Assembly (NCBI RefSeq): GCF_900108945.1
Contig: NZ_FNYE01000037.1
Span: forward strand, 1-64,000
Origin: Paraburkholderia diazotrophica
Lineage (GTDB): Bacteria; Pseudomonadota; Gammaproteobacteria; Burkholderiales; Burkholderiaceae
Length of the DNA: 64,000 nt
Direction: 5' to 3'
The notes below the pieces were generated by a model, which saw only the letters and a list, made by a program, of their open reading frames with translations, was not told where the DNA came from and did not search any database. Positions 17,120 through 25,938 of this stretch are shown piece after piece. Made by a program: the position numbers and the translations under genes. Every line of letters starts with the position of its first letter. Position 1 is the first letter of the stretch.

Positions 17120-17965
17120 ATGGGACAGGAACTTGAAAACCGTGCAGCTGCATCGACGCCATACGGGCTGAACCTGGACGGAAAGGTCTGCGTGGTCACG
17201 GGTGCGGGCAGTGGCATTGGTGCCGGCATCGCACGCGCCTTCGCCAATGTCGGAGCACATGTGGCCCTCGTGGATCGGAATCTTGCCGGCGCTGAAGCTG
17301 TCGCCGCCGAACTTCGGAAGGCCGGCGCGGTGGCGCAGGCGATGGGCTGCGACGTGTCGGACGAAGCCTCGGTTGCCGCCGCTGCCGGCGAGGTTCGCGC
17401 AGCACTCGGGCCGGCCAGCGTGCTCGTCAACAATGCAGGGCTTCTGCGCGCCGGATCTCTCGAGACGGTCTCGATCGACGACTGGAACCAGGCCATCGCC
17501 GTGAACCTGACCGGCTATCTTCTGTGTGCGCGCGCTTTCGGGCGCGACATGCTGGCGGCGGGCAAGGGCAGTATCGTCCACGTTGCCTCGATTGCGGCGC
17601 TCAGTCCGCAGACCAATAGCGGTTCCTATAGCCCGAGCAAGGCGGGCGTGCTGCTGCTCTCGCGGCAGTTGGCGGCGGAGTGGGGCCCGCGGGGAGTGCG
17701 CAGCAACTGCGTGCTGCCCGGCATGATCCGCACTGCGCTGTCCGCGAAGTTCTACGAGGAGCCCGGCTTCGAGGCTCGCCGCGCCGCCGCCACCGCGAGC
17801 CGCCGCATCGGCGAGCCCGAGGACCTCGCCGGTCCGGCCCTGTTCCTCGCCTCTGACCTGGCTGCCTACGTCAATGGCGCGGAAGTGCTTGTCGACGGCG
17901 GGCTCGATTGCATGCTGATGGACATGGTTCCGCGCCCCGGTTTCAACGCCACGCGGGCCGCGTGA
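17120..17965 (+). CDS. Short-chain dehydrogenase/reductase
   Basis: 281 residues, a classical SDR. The cofactor motif TGAGSGIG follows KVCVVTGAGSGIGAGIARAF, an Asp after beta-2 (ALVDRN) favours NAD(H), NNAG is in VLVNNAGLL, and the active site has Ser (VHVASIAAL) and YSPSK. GEPEDLAGPALFLASDLAAY and a typical C-terminus are present. The start at 17120 has AGGAGA nine bases upstream. An ATG at 17093 with AGGAAG is a fair alternative and adds nine residues. It is the first gene of the SDR-flavoprotein-NIPSNAP unit. By position it would oxidise the alcohol produced by the P450; the substrate is inferred, not shown. Confidence 0.85.
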   Translation: MGQELENRAAASTPYGLNLDGKVCVVTGAGSGIGAGIARAFANVGAHVALVDRNLAGAEAVAAELRKAGAVAQAMGCDVSDEASVAAAAGEVRAALGPASVLVNNAGLLRAGSLETVSIDDWNQAIAVNLTGYLLCARAFGRDMLAAGKGSIVHVASIAALSPQTNSGSYSPSKAGVLLLSRQLAAEWGPRGVRSNCVLPGMIRTALSAKFYEEPGFEARRAAATASRRIGEPEDLAGPALFLASDLAAYVNGAEVLVDGGLDCMLMDMVPRPGFNATRAA

Positions 17966-18000
17966 ACGCCATCACACCATAACGACAAGGAGACTTGGAT

Positions 18001-19722
18001 ATGGCCAATGAGATCACTTGTGATCTGGTCGTGGTCGGATCGGGTGCTGCGGGTCTCGCCACCGCGATCACTGCACGCAAGCGCGGCCTCGATGTCATCG
18101 TGCTCGAAAAGGAGCCCGTGTTCGGTGGTACCACCGCGCTGTCGGGCGGGGTCTTGTGGATTCCGCTGAGCAAGTATGGCCGACAGCAGAACCCGGCTGA
18201 CACCGTCGAGCGCGTGCGCGAATACATGATGAGCGAGACGGGCAACAACTACGATGCCGCCGCGGTCCAATGCTTTATCGAGAACGGGCCGAAAATGGTC
18301 GAGTTCTTCGAGCGTGAGACCGAGATGAAGTTCGTGCCCACGCTTTATCCGGACTATCACCCGGATGCGCCCGGCGGCGTCGACATCGGCCGCTCGATCC
18401 TCGCGGCGCCCTATGACATTCGCGGGCTCGGCAAGGACATGCAACGTCTCAAGCCGCCGCTCGAGACGATTACCTTCATGGGAATGATGTTCAATTCCTC
18501 GAACGCGGACCTCAAGCACTTCTTCCGCGCGACCAGGTCCATTGTTTCGTTTCTCTATGTGGTCCGGCGTCTGGCGACGCACATCAAGGAGTTGGCGCTT
18601 TACAGGCGGGGGATCAACGTTACGAGCGGCAACGCGCTCGCCGCGAGGCTCGCGAAGTCGGCGCTGGCGATCGACATTCCGATCGTCACCTCGACGCCCG
18701 TGAAGGAGCTGCTGTGCGAGCACGGCAAGGTGGTCGGTGTGCGCGCGACCGCAGCGGACGGTGACCTTCGGATCACCGCCAGGCACGGCGTCGTGCTGGC
18801 TTGCGGCGGCTTCCCGCATGATCTCAAGCGCATCGCACAGGTCTATCCGCATGTGAAGCGTGGGGGTGAGCATCTCTCGCCCACGCCCGTTGGCAATACG
18901 GGCGACGGGCTGACCATGGCGGAGAAGGTGGGGGGTGCCGTGAAGCTCGGCTTCCCCGATGCGTCGGCCTGGATGCCTGTCTCGAAGGTGCCCTTCGGCA
19001 AGGGCCGCACAGGCGTATTCCCGCATCTGCTTGACCGGTATAAGCCCGGCGTGATCGGCGTGGTGCGGAGCGGTCGGCGCTTCACCAATGAATCGAACTC
19101 CTACCACGATGTTGGCGCGGCGCTGATCCGTGCCTGCGAGGGTGAGCGGGAGACGGCGATGTGGCTGATCTGCGACAAGGTCGCGCTGGGCAAGTATGGA
19201 CTGGGCTATGCCAAGCCCGCGCCGATGCCGGTGGGTCCGTTGCTACGTAAAGGCTACCTCATCAAGGGCGAGACGATCCGCGAGCTGGCGCGCAATTGCG
19301 GGATTGCTCCTGATGCGCTCGAGATGACGGTCTGTGCGTACAACCTGGATGCCGAGCGCGGAGAAGATCCGGCGTTCCATCGCGGTCGCACATCGTTCAA
19401 CCGTTATCTCGGCGATCCGGACAACAAGCCCAATCCTTGCGTTGCGCCGATCGCGACGGGCCCCTTCTATGCGGTGAAGGTGGTGATGGGCGATCTGGGC
19501 ACGTTCGACGGCCTCAGGACTGGCGTCACCGGCGAGGTGCTGCGCGCCGACGGCAGCCAGATCGAGGGTCTTTATGCGGTCGGCAATGACCGGCGCAGCG
19601 TGATGGGCGGCAACTATCCGGGCGCTGGTATCACCCATGGGCCCAACATGACTTTCGGCTATGTCACCGGTAACGCCATCGCCACCAAGGCGATGACCTG
19701 CAAGGAGAAGGTAGAAGCATGA
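18001..19722 (+). CDS. KstD-like FAD-dependent desaturase
   Basis: 573 residues, FAD_binding_2 family. The N-terminal FAD motif is VVVGSGAAGLATAITARKRG, followed by FGGTTALSGGVLWIP. The C-terminus has GLYAVGNDRRSVMGGNYPGA and GITHGPNMTFGYVTGNAIA, the pattern of 3-ketosteroid-delta1-dehydrogenases and related 4-oxo-acid desaturases, where the Tyr and Gly near NYPGAG polarise the ketone. AAGGAG precedes the ATG at 18001. The frame also contains a TTG six bases earlier. It follows the SDR gene by 35 bp and overlaps the NIPSNAP gene by four bases. Family members remove hydrogens next to a ring ketone, which fits a step after an SDR makes a ketone. Confidence 0.8.
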   Translation: MANEITCDLVVVGSGAAGLATAITARKRGLDVIVLEKEPVFGGTTALSGGVLWIPLSKYGRQQNPADTVERVREYMMSETGNNYDAAAVQCFIENGPKMVEFFERETEMKFVPTLYPDYHPDAPGGVDIGRSILAAPYDIRGLGKDMQRLKPPLETITFMGMMFNSSNADLKHFFRATRSIVSFLYVVRRLATHIKELALYRRGINVTSGNALAARLAKSALAIDIPIVTSTPVKELLCEHGKVVGVRATAADGDLRITARHGVVLACGGFPHDLKRIAQVYPHVKRGGEHLSPTPVGNTGDGLTMAEKVGGAVKLGFPDASAWMPVSKVPFGKGRTGVFPHLLDRYKPGVIGVVRSGRRFTNESNSYHDVGAALIRACEGERETAMWLICDKVALGKYGLGYAKPAPMPVGPLLRKGYLIKGETIRELARNCGIAPDALEMTVCAYNLDAERGEDPAFHRGRTSFNRYLGDPDNKPNPCVAPIATGPFYAVKVVMGDLGTFDGLRTGVTGEVLRADGSQIEGLYAVGNDRRSVMGGNYPGAGITHGPNMTFGYVTGNAIATKAMTCKEKVEA

Positions 19723-20066
19723 GGACACACCCAATGTATCTGGCAAAGCCCCTCGTGGATTTCCGGGTCTACACGATCGCGCTGCGCAAGATGCCCGAGT
19801 TTATCGAGGTGTTTGACAGGCTCGCGATGCCGATCCTGCTCGAGACGCTTGGACATCCGCTCGGCTTTTGGACAAGTCTGGTCGGCGCGCAGAACCAGTT
19901 CACCCACCTATGGGGATATGACGATCTGGCAGACTATGAACGACGGTGCCTTGCACGCGATACGCATCCGGATTTCCCGGCTTATCTCAAGGCATCGGGC
20001 CATCTGATCACGGCACAGGAGACGCGGCTCATTCGTGCCGCCGCGCTGGCTAGTGTCGCAGAGTAA
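19719..20066 (+). CDS. NIPSNAP-family protein
   Basis: 115 residues with a dimeric alpha/beta-barrel pattern: LVDFRVYTIALRKMPEFIEV, then FTHLWGYDDLADYERRCLAR and DFPAYLKASGHLITAQETRL. The ATG overlaps the flavoprotein stop (ATGA), so it is probably translated with it and used in the same pathway. NIPSNAP-type proteins recur in catabolic operons, but no common reaction is established. A role as isomerase or product-binding partner of the desaturase is a guess. Confidence 0.75.
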   Translation: MRTHPMYLAKPLVDFRVYTIALRKMPEFIEVFDRLAMPILLETLGHPLGFWTSLVGAQNQFTHLWGYDDLADYERRCLARDTHPDFPAYLKASGHLITAQETRLIRAAALASVAE

Positions 20067-20950
20067 GCCGATGCTCGAGAGTTTTGCTATTAGTCGACAG
20101 GCGTCGTCGGATCGCGTCGGTCCAGTGCTGATGGGAACTCCCGTGTCTCTGCCGAAAAAAGGCCGGCCCCACATGGTGCCATGAGGGCCGGCCCGAAGGG
20201 ATTCTGGCCATTCCGAGGGCCATTGCCAGAACCCGAGAGAATCGCCATTGTCCCGCGCGGCTCCTGAAGGCCTGCTTAACCGCGACGCGATTCGTTCAGC
20301 ACCTGGCGACAGCATCACGTTCAAGACGTGCGCCGTCATCGACATGCGGAACTGCGCGCACAATAAAAGAACCGTATGCCCTGGTCGCAACTCTGACATT
20401 CTTCATCTCAGAGTGCACGGTCGATTTCGCCGCATCAGCGTCTCTTAAGTTTTGCGCGCTAAAATTGCTCGGCAAATTGTGCGTTTCATCTGGTAAGCAT
20501 GTTACTTTTCGACTCGACCGATTCGGAATTACCGACCCTAACTGCACATCGCGCGCCACCTCCAGTACTTTTCTCGCTACCCGACAATCGAATGAGGAAG
20601 AACTTCCTCGCCCCATACACGGCCTTCTGAGGCTGTGTCCCGCCCGCCACAGTCAATCGTGTCTTAATGTAAAGGATCGTTACTGGAGGTCGGCTAACGC
20701 CTCCGCGCGATCCTTGCCGTGAAACTTTTTTCTTCTTTGGAAACGTGCGTTTGCGCGCGGACCGCGCGCGTAGGGCGCTCAAAATCGCCAACGTGTAGTC
20801 GCGATTCGACGTTTTCAAACAGTAACAACCGTTGATGCATAACGGGTCGCGATTCCGTTAGTTTTTGAGTAACCGATCGCGAACGAATTCCCGGAGACGT
20901 AATGCTGTCGGTGCATGTCGATCAATCGAGGCGGGAAAACCGATTACATC
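20067..20950. other. Island right boundary: about 880-bp stretch without a supported gene
   Basis: Several open frames of 60-110 codons exist on both strands, but none shows a domain or a good start. The stretch holds a strong hairpin at 20161-20193, listed separately. Its right half is AT-richer and contains the promoter region of the VpsR-like gene. No integrase, tRNA or IS end is visible. Confidence 0.5.
20154..20193 (-). terminator. Strong hairpin with U-tract for leftward transcription
   Basis: GGCCGGCCC (20161-20169) pairs with GGGCCGGCC (20185-20193), and the loop itself contains CATGG-TG-CCATG (20172-20183), giving a nearly continuous stem. On the plus strand an A-run (20155-20160) precedes the stem, so a minus-strand transcript would end in a U-run. 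It is therefore oriented as an intrinsic terminator for leftward RNA. No leftward gene is recognised to its right. Confidence 0.55.
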
Positions 20951-22285
20951 ATGGACCTCAAGCTAAAGCGGCTCTATCACGTGTGCAACCCTGAACTGGC
21001 GTGCCTCGACGGCAATCTGCCGTCGGAGTTATGGCGTATCCGCTGCATCGATGTTCGCGAGAGGCAAGGCGCTGCGTTGCTTGCCGATGATCGGGCTGCC
21101 GGTTTGATCGAGTTCTCGTCGCTGACCATTCCCGATGATCTGAACGAAGTCGACGTACTGACAAAAGCGAGTGCTGAAATCAGCTGGGTGGCCGTCGTGA
21201 CCAAGGCGCACCTGAACGATCCGGAAATACGCCGGATCGTGCGCACACGCTGCGTGAGCTACATCACGCTGCCCGCTGCCGCCGAACTGATCGCACAGAC
21301 CATCGATCGCGTGTATGAAACGTCGACGGGCCACGGCGACGAGCGCAAGAGCACGGACGACGACTCGCCCGCGATGATCGGCGCGTGTGCTGCGATGACG
21401 GATGTGCGTGCAGCGATCCGGCGCGCGTGCGAGCACGAGCGGCCCGTGATGATCGTTGGCGAATCGGGGAGCGGCAAGACGATGACGGCAACGGCGATCC
21501 ATTCGGGTTCCGTGCGCCGCGATAGACCGTGGGTATCGATCCATTGCGCGGCCTACGCGCCCGAGCGGCTCGCGGCAGAACTATTTGGCGACGGGGAGAG
21601 CAAAGTCGAAGGGGGCAATCGGCGATCCCGCCTGGAAATGGCGGAGGGCGGCTCACTGTATATCGACGGCATCTGCGAACTGCCGCTTGCGGCGCAACAA
21701 CGTCTCGTAGATCTGCTCGACAGTGGGCCGCGCAATGTGCGCATCATCTGCTCGACACATTTCGACTTGCAACGCGCGACGGAAGAACATCGTCTGCATC
21801 CGCGCCTTGTCGCGTTGTTCGCTGGGAATACGATCACGCTTCCGGCGCTGCGCGATCGCGGCGCCGATATTCGCCTGCTCGCATCCTGGCTGCTGATAAG
21901 CTTTCGCTCCGATTCGCGTCATGGCGTGCAAGGTTTTTCCGTCTGCGCATGGGAAGCGCTCGACACGCACACATGGCCCGGCAACGTGCAGGAGCTGATC
22001 AACCGCGTCCGGCGCGCGATCGTCGTCGGCAGAGGCAAGTTGATATCGGCTGCGGATCTGGGTTTCGACAAGGTCGCGCAGGGCCCGTTGCTGAGGCCAG
22101 GCGACGAGACCGACGAGGTTCCCGAATGGGCCGCCGTCGAACTCGCAGTGGCGCGCAACCAGGGCCGGCTCGATGCGGCCGCGACAGAGCTGCACATTTC
22201 GAAAGTCCTGCTCTCGCGGATGCTCGCGTCAGACTACAAGCGGGTCGCGCCGACGGACGCCGTGCTACGGGCGGATTCCGCGTAA
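20951..22285 (+). CDS. VpsR-like regulator (AAA+ and Fis-type HTH, no GAFTGA)
   Basis: About 444 residues from ATG 20951; an upstream ATG at 20915 adds 12. Residues about 1-125 form a receiver-like VpsR N-terminal domain (LYHVCNPELACLDGNLP...). A central AAA+ domain has Walker A GESGSGKT (MIVGESGSGKTMTATAIHSG), a Walker-B-like segment (EGGSLYIDGICELPL) and LPALRDRGADIRLLASWLL. The C-terminal Fis-type helix-turn-helix is LAVARNQGRLDAAATELHIS, then KVLLSRML. The GAFTGA loop needed to contact sigma-54 is absent (AELFGDGESKVEGGNRRSR). Relatives such as VpsR respond to c-di-GMP and control exopolysaccharide with sigma-70. No polysaccharide genes are in the window. Confidence 0.8.
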   Translation: MDLKLKRLYHVCNPELACLDGNLPSELWRIRCIDVRERQGAALLADDRAAGLIEFSSLTIPDDLNEVDVLTKASAEISWVAVVTKAHLNDPEIRRIVRTRCVSYITLPAAAELIAQTIDRVYETSTGHGDERKSTDDDSPAMIGACAAMTDVRAAIRRACEHERPVMIVGESGSGKTMTATAIHSGSVRRDRPWVSIHCAAYAPERLAAELFGDGESKVEGGNRRSRLEMAEGGSLYIDGICELPLAAQQRLVDLLDSGPRNVRIICSTHFDLQRATEEHRLHPRLVALFAGNTITLPALRDRGADIRLLASWLLISFRSDSRHGVQGFSVCAWEALDTHTWPGNVQELINRVRRAIVVGRGKLISAADLGFDKVAQGPLLRPGDETDEVPEWAAVELAVARNQGRLDAAATELHISKVLLSRMLASDYKRVAPTDAVLRADSA

Positions 22286-22520
22286 GCCGAAGCGAAACCG
22301 CTTGTGCGCAGTTGAACTGCGCTTCACCAACAGTTACACAATCCATTTTTGTGTAGCACCTGGCGACATTTCCACGCGCTATGCTTGTTGTTATCGATGC
22401 CGCTCGCGCGTAGCGGCGCTCTTTGCCGTCACTTTCAAAAGGAATTCTTTGCTGATTTTGATGCCGCTTTTTTGCGGAATTCACCATTGTAGTTTGTCGT
22501 TATTTCGTTCACTGTGAGCC

Positions 22521-23753
22521 ATGAAAGAGCCCTATCGCGCCGTTATCCGTTATCCGCGTAATGACTCAGGTCGTGACTTCGTCGTGGGCGACATTCACGG
22601 CTGCTTCGGGCAATTGCGCGCCGAACTCGAAGCTCGCCATTTCGATCCGCGGCGAGACCGGTTGTTCGCCGTCGGCGATCTCGTCGACCGGGGGCCGGAA
22701 TCCGATTGCGTGCTGGAAGCCGTCGAGCGCTATCGCATCAAGTCCGTCAAGGGCAATCACGAAGATGTCATCGTGCGCTGGCATCACGGCGAAGAGCAGG
22801 CGCTCTCGCTGCTGGGCAACGGCGCGAACTGGCTGCTCGATCGCGCCGAGGATATGGACTGGGTCGATCACATCGCCGGCTATATGGCGTCGCTGCCCTA
22901 CGTGATCGAGATCGAAACGGAACACGGACTCATTGGCATCGTGCACGCGGATTCGCCCGCGTCGGACTGGGCGACGTTCGTGCGTGAAATCGAACGCGAG
23001 TCGCCCAACGGCACGATGCGCCGCAAGGCCATCTGGGCGCGCACACGCTGGAAGACGTATCAGCCGCATTCCGAGCCTTCGCGCAACACATTGCGAGGGC
23101 TGCTCGACAGGGCGAAGCGCAGCGTGCGCTCGCATGTGCATGCAACGGGCCACGTCGACAACGTGACGGCCGTGATCGTCGGCCATACGCCTGTGTCCGG
23201 CGTCACCGCGAAAGACAACGTGATCAATATCGACACGGGCGCCGTATATGGCGGCAAGCTCACGATCCTGGATCTCGCGGATGTGCCGCAGTGGGTCGAA
23301 GTGTTCGACCGTTCGTCCGTTGGTGCATCAGAGCCTGTCCGACGACAGCCCGTGCATCGGCAACCGGCTCGTGAGGAGCCTGCTCATGAGGAACCAACGC
23401 TTCATGAGTCGGAGATGTCGGAGCGTTTGATTCGACGCAATCCTGGTTTCGCACCCGAGCCGGTGGCCGAAAAAACTGTGGCTGAAGCAGCACCTGTGGT
23501 GGATGAGCCGCCCGTGATGACAGAGCGCGCCGCTGCCACGCACAGTCCCGCGACGACGGCCGCTGCAAGTCCTGTCATCGAGCAGGAGATTGCGGACGAC
23601 GCGCCGCAACTCGCGCCCGAATCTCAGCCCAAACAGGAGCCGTTGACGTCGTTTGCATCGCAAGGCATGCACATCACCGTGCGCATGAGCCTGCACAGCT
23701 TCGTGAACGACGGGCATTCAACTGCCGATACCTCCAACCCCCATCGGCGGTAG
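22521..23753 (+). CDS. Serine/threonine protein phosphatase with long C-terminal tail
   Basis: 410 residues. About 1-245 form a lambda-phosphatase/PrpA-type metallophosphoesterase with all metal motifs: GDIHG (FVVGDIHGCFGQLRAELE), GDLVDRGP (RLFAVGDLVDRGPES), KGNHE (IKSVKGNHEDVIVRWHHGEE), and GHTPVSGVTAKDNVINIDTG with its His. About 255-410 is a low-complexity tail rich in Glu, Pro, Arg and Ala (RRQPVHRQPAREEPAHEEPT), probably disordered. Catalysis is by a binuclear Mn/Fe site on phosphoproteins or small phosphoesters. It follows the VpsR-like gene by 235 bp; co-function is not shown. Confidence 0.85.
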   Translation: MKEPYRAVIRYPRNDSGRDFVVGDIHGCFGQLRAELEARHFDPRRDRLFAVGDLVDRGPESDCVLEAVERYRIKSVKGNHEDVIVRWHHGEEQALSLLGNGANWLLDRAEDMDWVDHIAGYMASLPYVIEIETEHGLIGIVHADSPASDWATFVREIERESPNGTMRRKAIWARTRWKTYQPHSEPSRNTLRGLLDRAKRSVRSHVHATGHVDNVTAVIVGHTPVSGVTAKDNVINIDTGAVYGGKLTILDLADVPQWVEVFDRSSVGASEPVRRQPVHRQPAREEPAHEEPTLHESEMSERLIRRNPGFAPEPVAEKTVAEAAPVVDEPPVMTERAAATHSPATTAAASPVIEQEIADDAPQLAPESQPKQEPLTSFASQGMHITVRMSLHSFVNDGHSTADTSNPHRR

Positions 23754-23819
23754 CCCGATGCCGTGACACCAGACCGCGTGCCGCCGTGCGAGTGTGACGT
23801 CGGCCGCGGTCGACGGCAT

Positions 23820-24020
23820 TCAGCGCGCCGCATCCATCCCGAGACGCTTGAGCAGATCGCGGCCGCGTGCGCTGATCTGCAATGCTGCCGCGCCGCCGCG
23901 ATCACGCACTTCGACGAGTTCGTAATGACGCAAAGCGAGCACGTCGGGGTCGAGCGATTCGAGACGGTGTTCATTGCTGTTCACCAGCATGAGCGTCGCG
24001 ATTTCGTGAGGGCTCAACAT
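23820..24020 (-). CDS. Small winged-helix-like hypothetical protein
   Basis: 66 residues: MLSPHEIATLMLVNSNEHRL, then LDPDVLALRHYELVEVRDRG and LQISARGRDLLKRLG. The order of helices and the pattern L..R..V.....GG....ISARGRDLL resemble the second half of a MarR/winged-helix fold. A strong GGAGGTG lies four bases before the ATG at 24020, which supports the gene and this start. No partner is adjacent in the same direction. A DNA-binding role is possible but unproven. Confidence 0.55.
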   Translation of the reverse strand: MLSPHEIATLMLVNSNEHRLESLDPDVLALRHYELVEVRDRGGAAALQISARGRDLLKRLGMDAAR

Positions 24021-24327
24021 CGGGACACCTCCATAGTCGGGTGAGCGATCAGTCCCGCACATGCTAACCGGACGCCGCTACAGTTTGACTACGGATGTCT
24101 TTCGTGACGTTACGCTGTTACAGGTTTGACGATCGTGAATGGACGCGGCTTGCCCGTGCACGCGCGATCATGCGCGGAATGCGGCTCGGCAGATGGCGCA
24201 CGGCTGTAACAGGCTTACGCGCGGGTAAGCCCGATACAGCAAACGGAAAGCACGCCGACGATCGACGATACGTGAGCGTTACGGCGCGGCGATGCGGCGC
24301 GGCGATGCGGCGATGCGTGGCTTGCGA

Positions 24328-25782
24328 TCAGCGGGCGTCGTCGACGGCGACGCGGTACTCTGCTGCGTCGTCATCGACTTTCGACACGAGCGTTTCAAGC
24401 GACAGGCCCTTGGTCTCGATGCCCATCGCCCAAACCGCGAGCGCCGCGACACCGAACGACAGCGCGCCGAGCGTAAACACGCCGCCTTGTCCGAAAATGG
24501 GCAGCACGACGCCGACCGCATAGGGGCCGATCAGCGAGCCGACACGGCCGATCGCCGACGCGAAGCCCGAACCCGTGGCCCGCGCGCCTGTGCCGTACAA
24601 CTCGGGCGTGTAGGTGTAGAGCGCGGCCCACATGCCGAACAGGAAGAACTGCATCGCGAGGCCCGTGCAGATCAGCAGCGTCACGCTATCCGCGTGCAGC
24701 GCTGTCTGTCCGTACAGATAGGCCATGATGCCGCCGCCCGCCAGCGACGCGATACAGGTCGGCTTGCGGCCCCAGCGTTCGACGAGCCATGCGGCGCACA
24801 GAAAGCCCGGCACGCCGCCGAGCGAAATGAGCACCGTATAGAGCACCGATTTCGTCACGGCGAAACCCGCCTGCTGCATCAATGCGCCGAGCCACGACGT
24901 GAGGCCGTAGAAGCCGAGCAACGCGAAGAACCATAGCGCCCACACCATGATCGTGCGCTGACGGTACGCGGCGCTCCAGATCTCGCGAAACGCGCCGTGT
25001 TTCGAACGCGGGGTGGGATCGGCGAGCATCGATGGCGCGGGCAGCGAGCGGATGCCTTTCGACTTCATCACCTTTGCTTCGATCTGTTCGAGCACGGCAT
25101 CGGCTTGCGCGTCGCGTCCGCGATGTTCGAGCCAGCGCGGCGACTCGGGCACGATGCGGCGCACGATCAGCACGAAGACAGCGGGAATCGCGAGCAACGC
25201 AAACACCGTGCGCCAGCCGAATTGCGGCAGCACCAGAAACGACACGCAGCCAGCCGTGATGAAGCCCAACGGCCAGAAGCCGTCCATCAACGCGACGAGA
25301 CGTCCGCGCGACGCTGTCGGCACGAACTCGGAGAGGAGCGTTTGCGCGATCGGAAACTCCATCCCCATGCCGATACCGAGCAGCACGCGATACACGATCA
25401 ACGCGTCGACGCTTTGCGCCGTCGAGCACAGATACGACGCGACGCCCCACAGCACCATGCTCCATTGAAAAACGGGCCGGCGCCCGAAGCGATCGGCGAA
25501 CAGGCCCGCGACGGCGGCGCCCAGCACCATGCCGAAGAAGCTCGCGCTGGCGACGAGGCCGGCCGTCGCGCTCGACAGGCCGAACTCGGTCTTGATCGAG
25601 CCGAGCACGAAGGTCATCGTGCCCAGATCGACCGAGTCGAAAAAGAACGCGATAGCGATGATGATGAAGATGGTGCGGTGATAGCCCGAGAAAGGCAGGC
25701 GTTCGAGACGCGCGGCGGCGCTGGCCCGTTTCCTGGACGAAGCAGTGGACGAAGAGACGGATGAAGAAGCGTTGGTCGGCAT
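24328..25782 (-). CDS. MFS transporter (metabolite:H+ symporter type) behind betIBA
   Basis: 484 residues with 12 predicted helices: a Ser/Ala-rich cytoplasmic N-terminus, then FFFDSVDLGTMTFVLGSIKT, the loop-2/3 motif GLFADRFGRRPVFQWSMVLW, and LVERWGRKPTCIASLAGGGI in the second half. GAGGATGCC precedes the ATG at 25782. It follows betA by 156 bp on the same strand and may be the last member of the bet operon. The bet context suggests a methylated amine or related compound as substrate, but choline uptake in this group is normally by BCCT or ABC systems, so the substrate stays open. Confidence 0.75.
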   Translation of the reverse strand: MPTNASSSVSSSTASSRKRASAAARLERLPFSGYHRTIFIIIAIAFFFDSVDLGTMTFVLGSIKTEFGLSSATAGLVASASFFGMVLGAAVAGLFADRFGRRPVFQWSMVLWGVASYLCSTAQSVDALIVYRVLLGIGMGMEFPIAQTLLSEFVPTASRGRLVALMDGFWPLGFITAGCVSFLVLPQFGWRTVFALLAIPAVFVLIVRRIVPESPRWLEHRGRDAQADAVLEQIEAKVMKSKGIRSLPAPSMLADPTPRSKHGAFREIWSAAYRQRTIMVWALWFFALLGFYGLTSWLGALMQQAGFAVTKSVLYTVLISLGGVPGFLCAAWLVERWGRKPTCIASLAGGGIMAYLYGQTALHADSVTLLICTGLAMQFFLFGMWAALYTYTPELYGTGARATGSGFASAIGRVGSLIGPYAVGVVLPIFGQGGVFTLGALSFGVAALAVWAMGIETKGLSLETLVSKVDDDAAEYRVAVDDAR

Positions 25783-25938
25783 GGCATCCTCGAATGGATG
25801 AAGGAATAGGCCGGTTGTTCTGTTGCTCCGGTCCGTTCCAGTAGACGCCGCCATTAATCCGTCATATAGAACAGATTCGGCATTGCAGTGGAACGTGTGC
25901 GTCATCGGCGGATGACGCACACGGCCAGTGAATGCCTG

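Noticed and set aside
20248..20818. Several 66-110-codon frames between the island and the VpsR-like gene
   Set aside because: They are mutually overlapping, without recognisable motifs or start signals.
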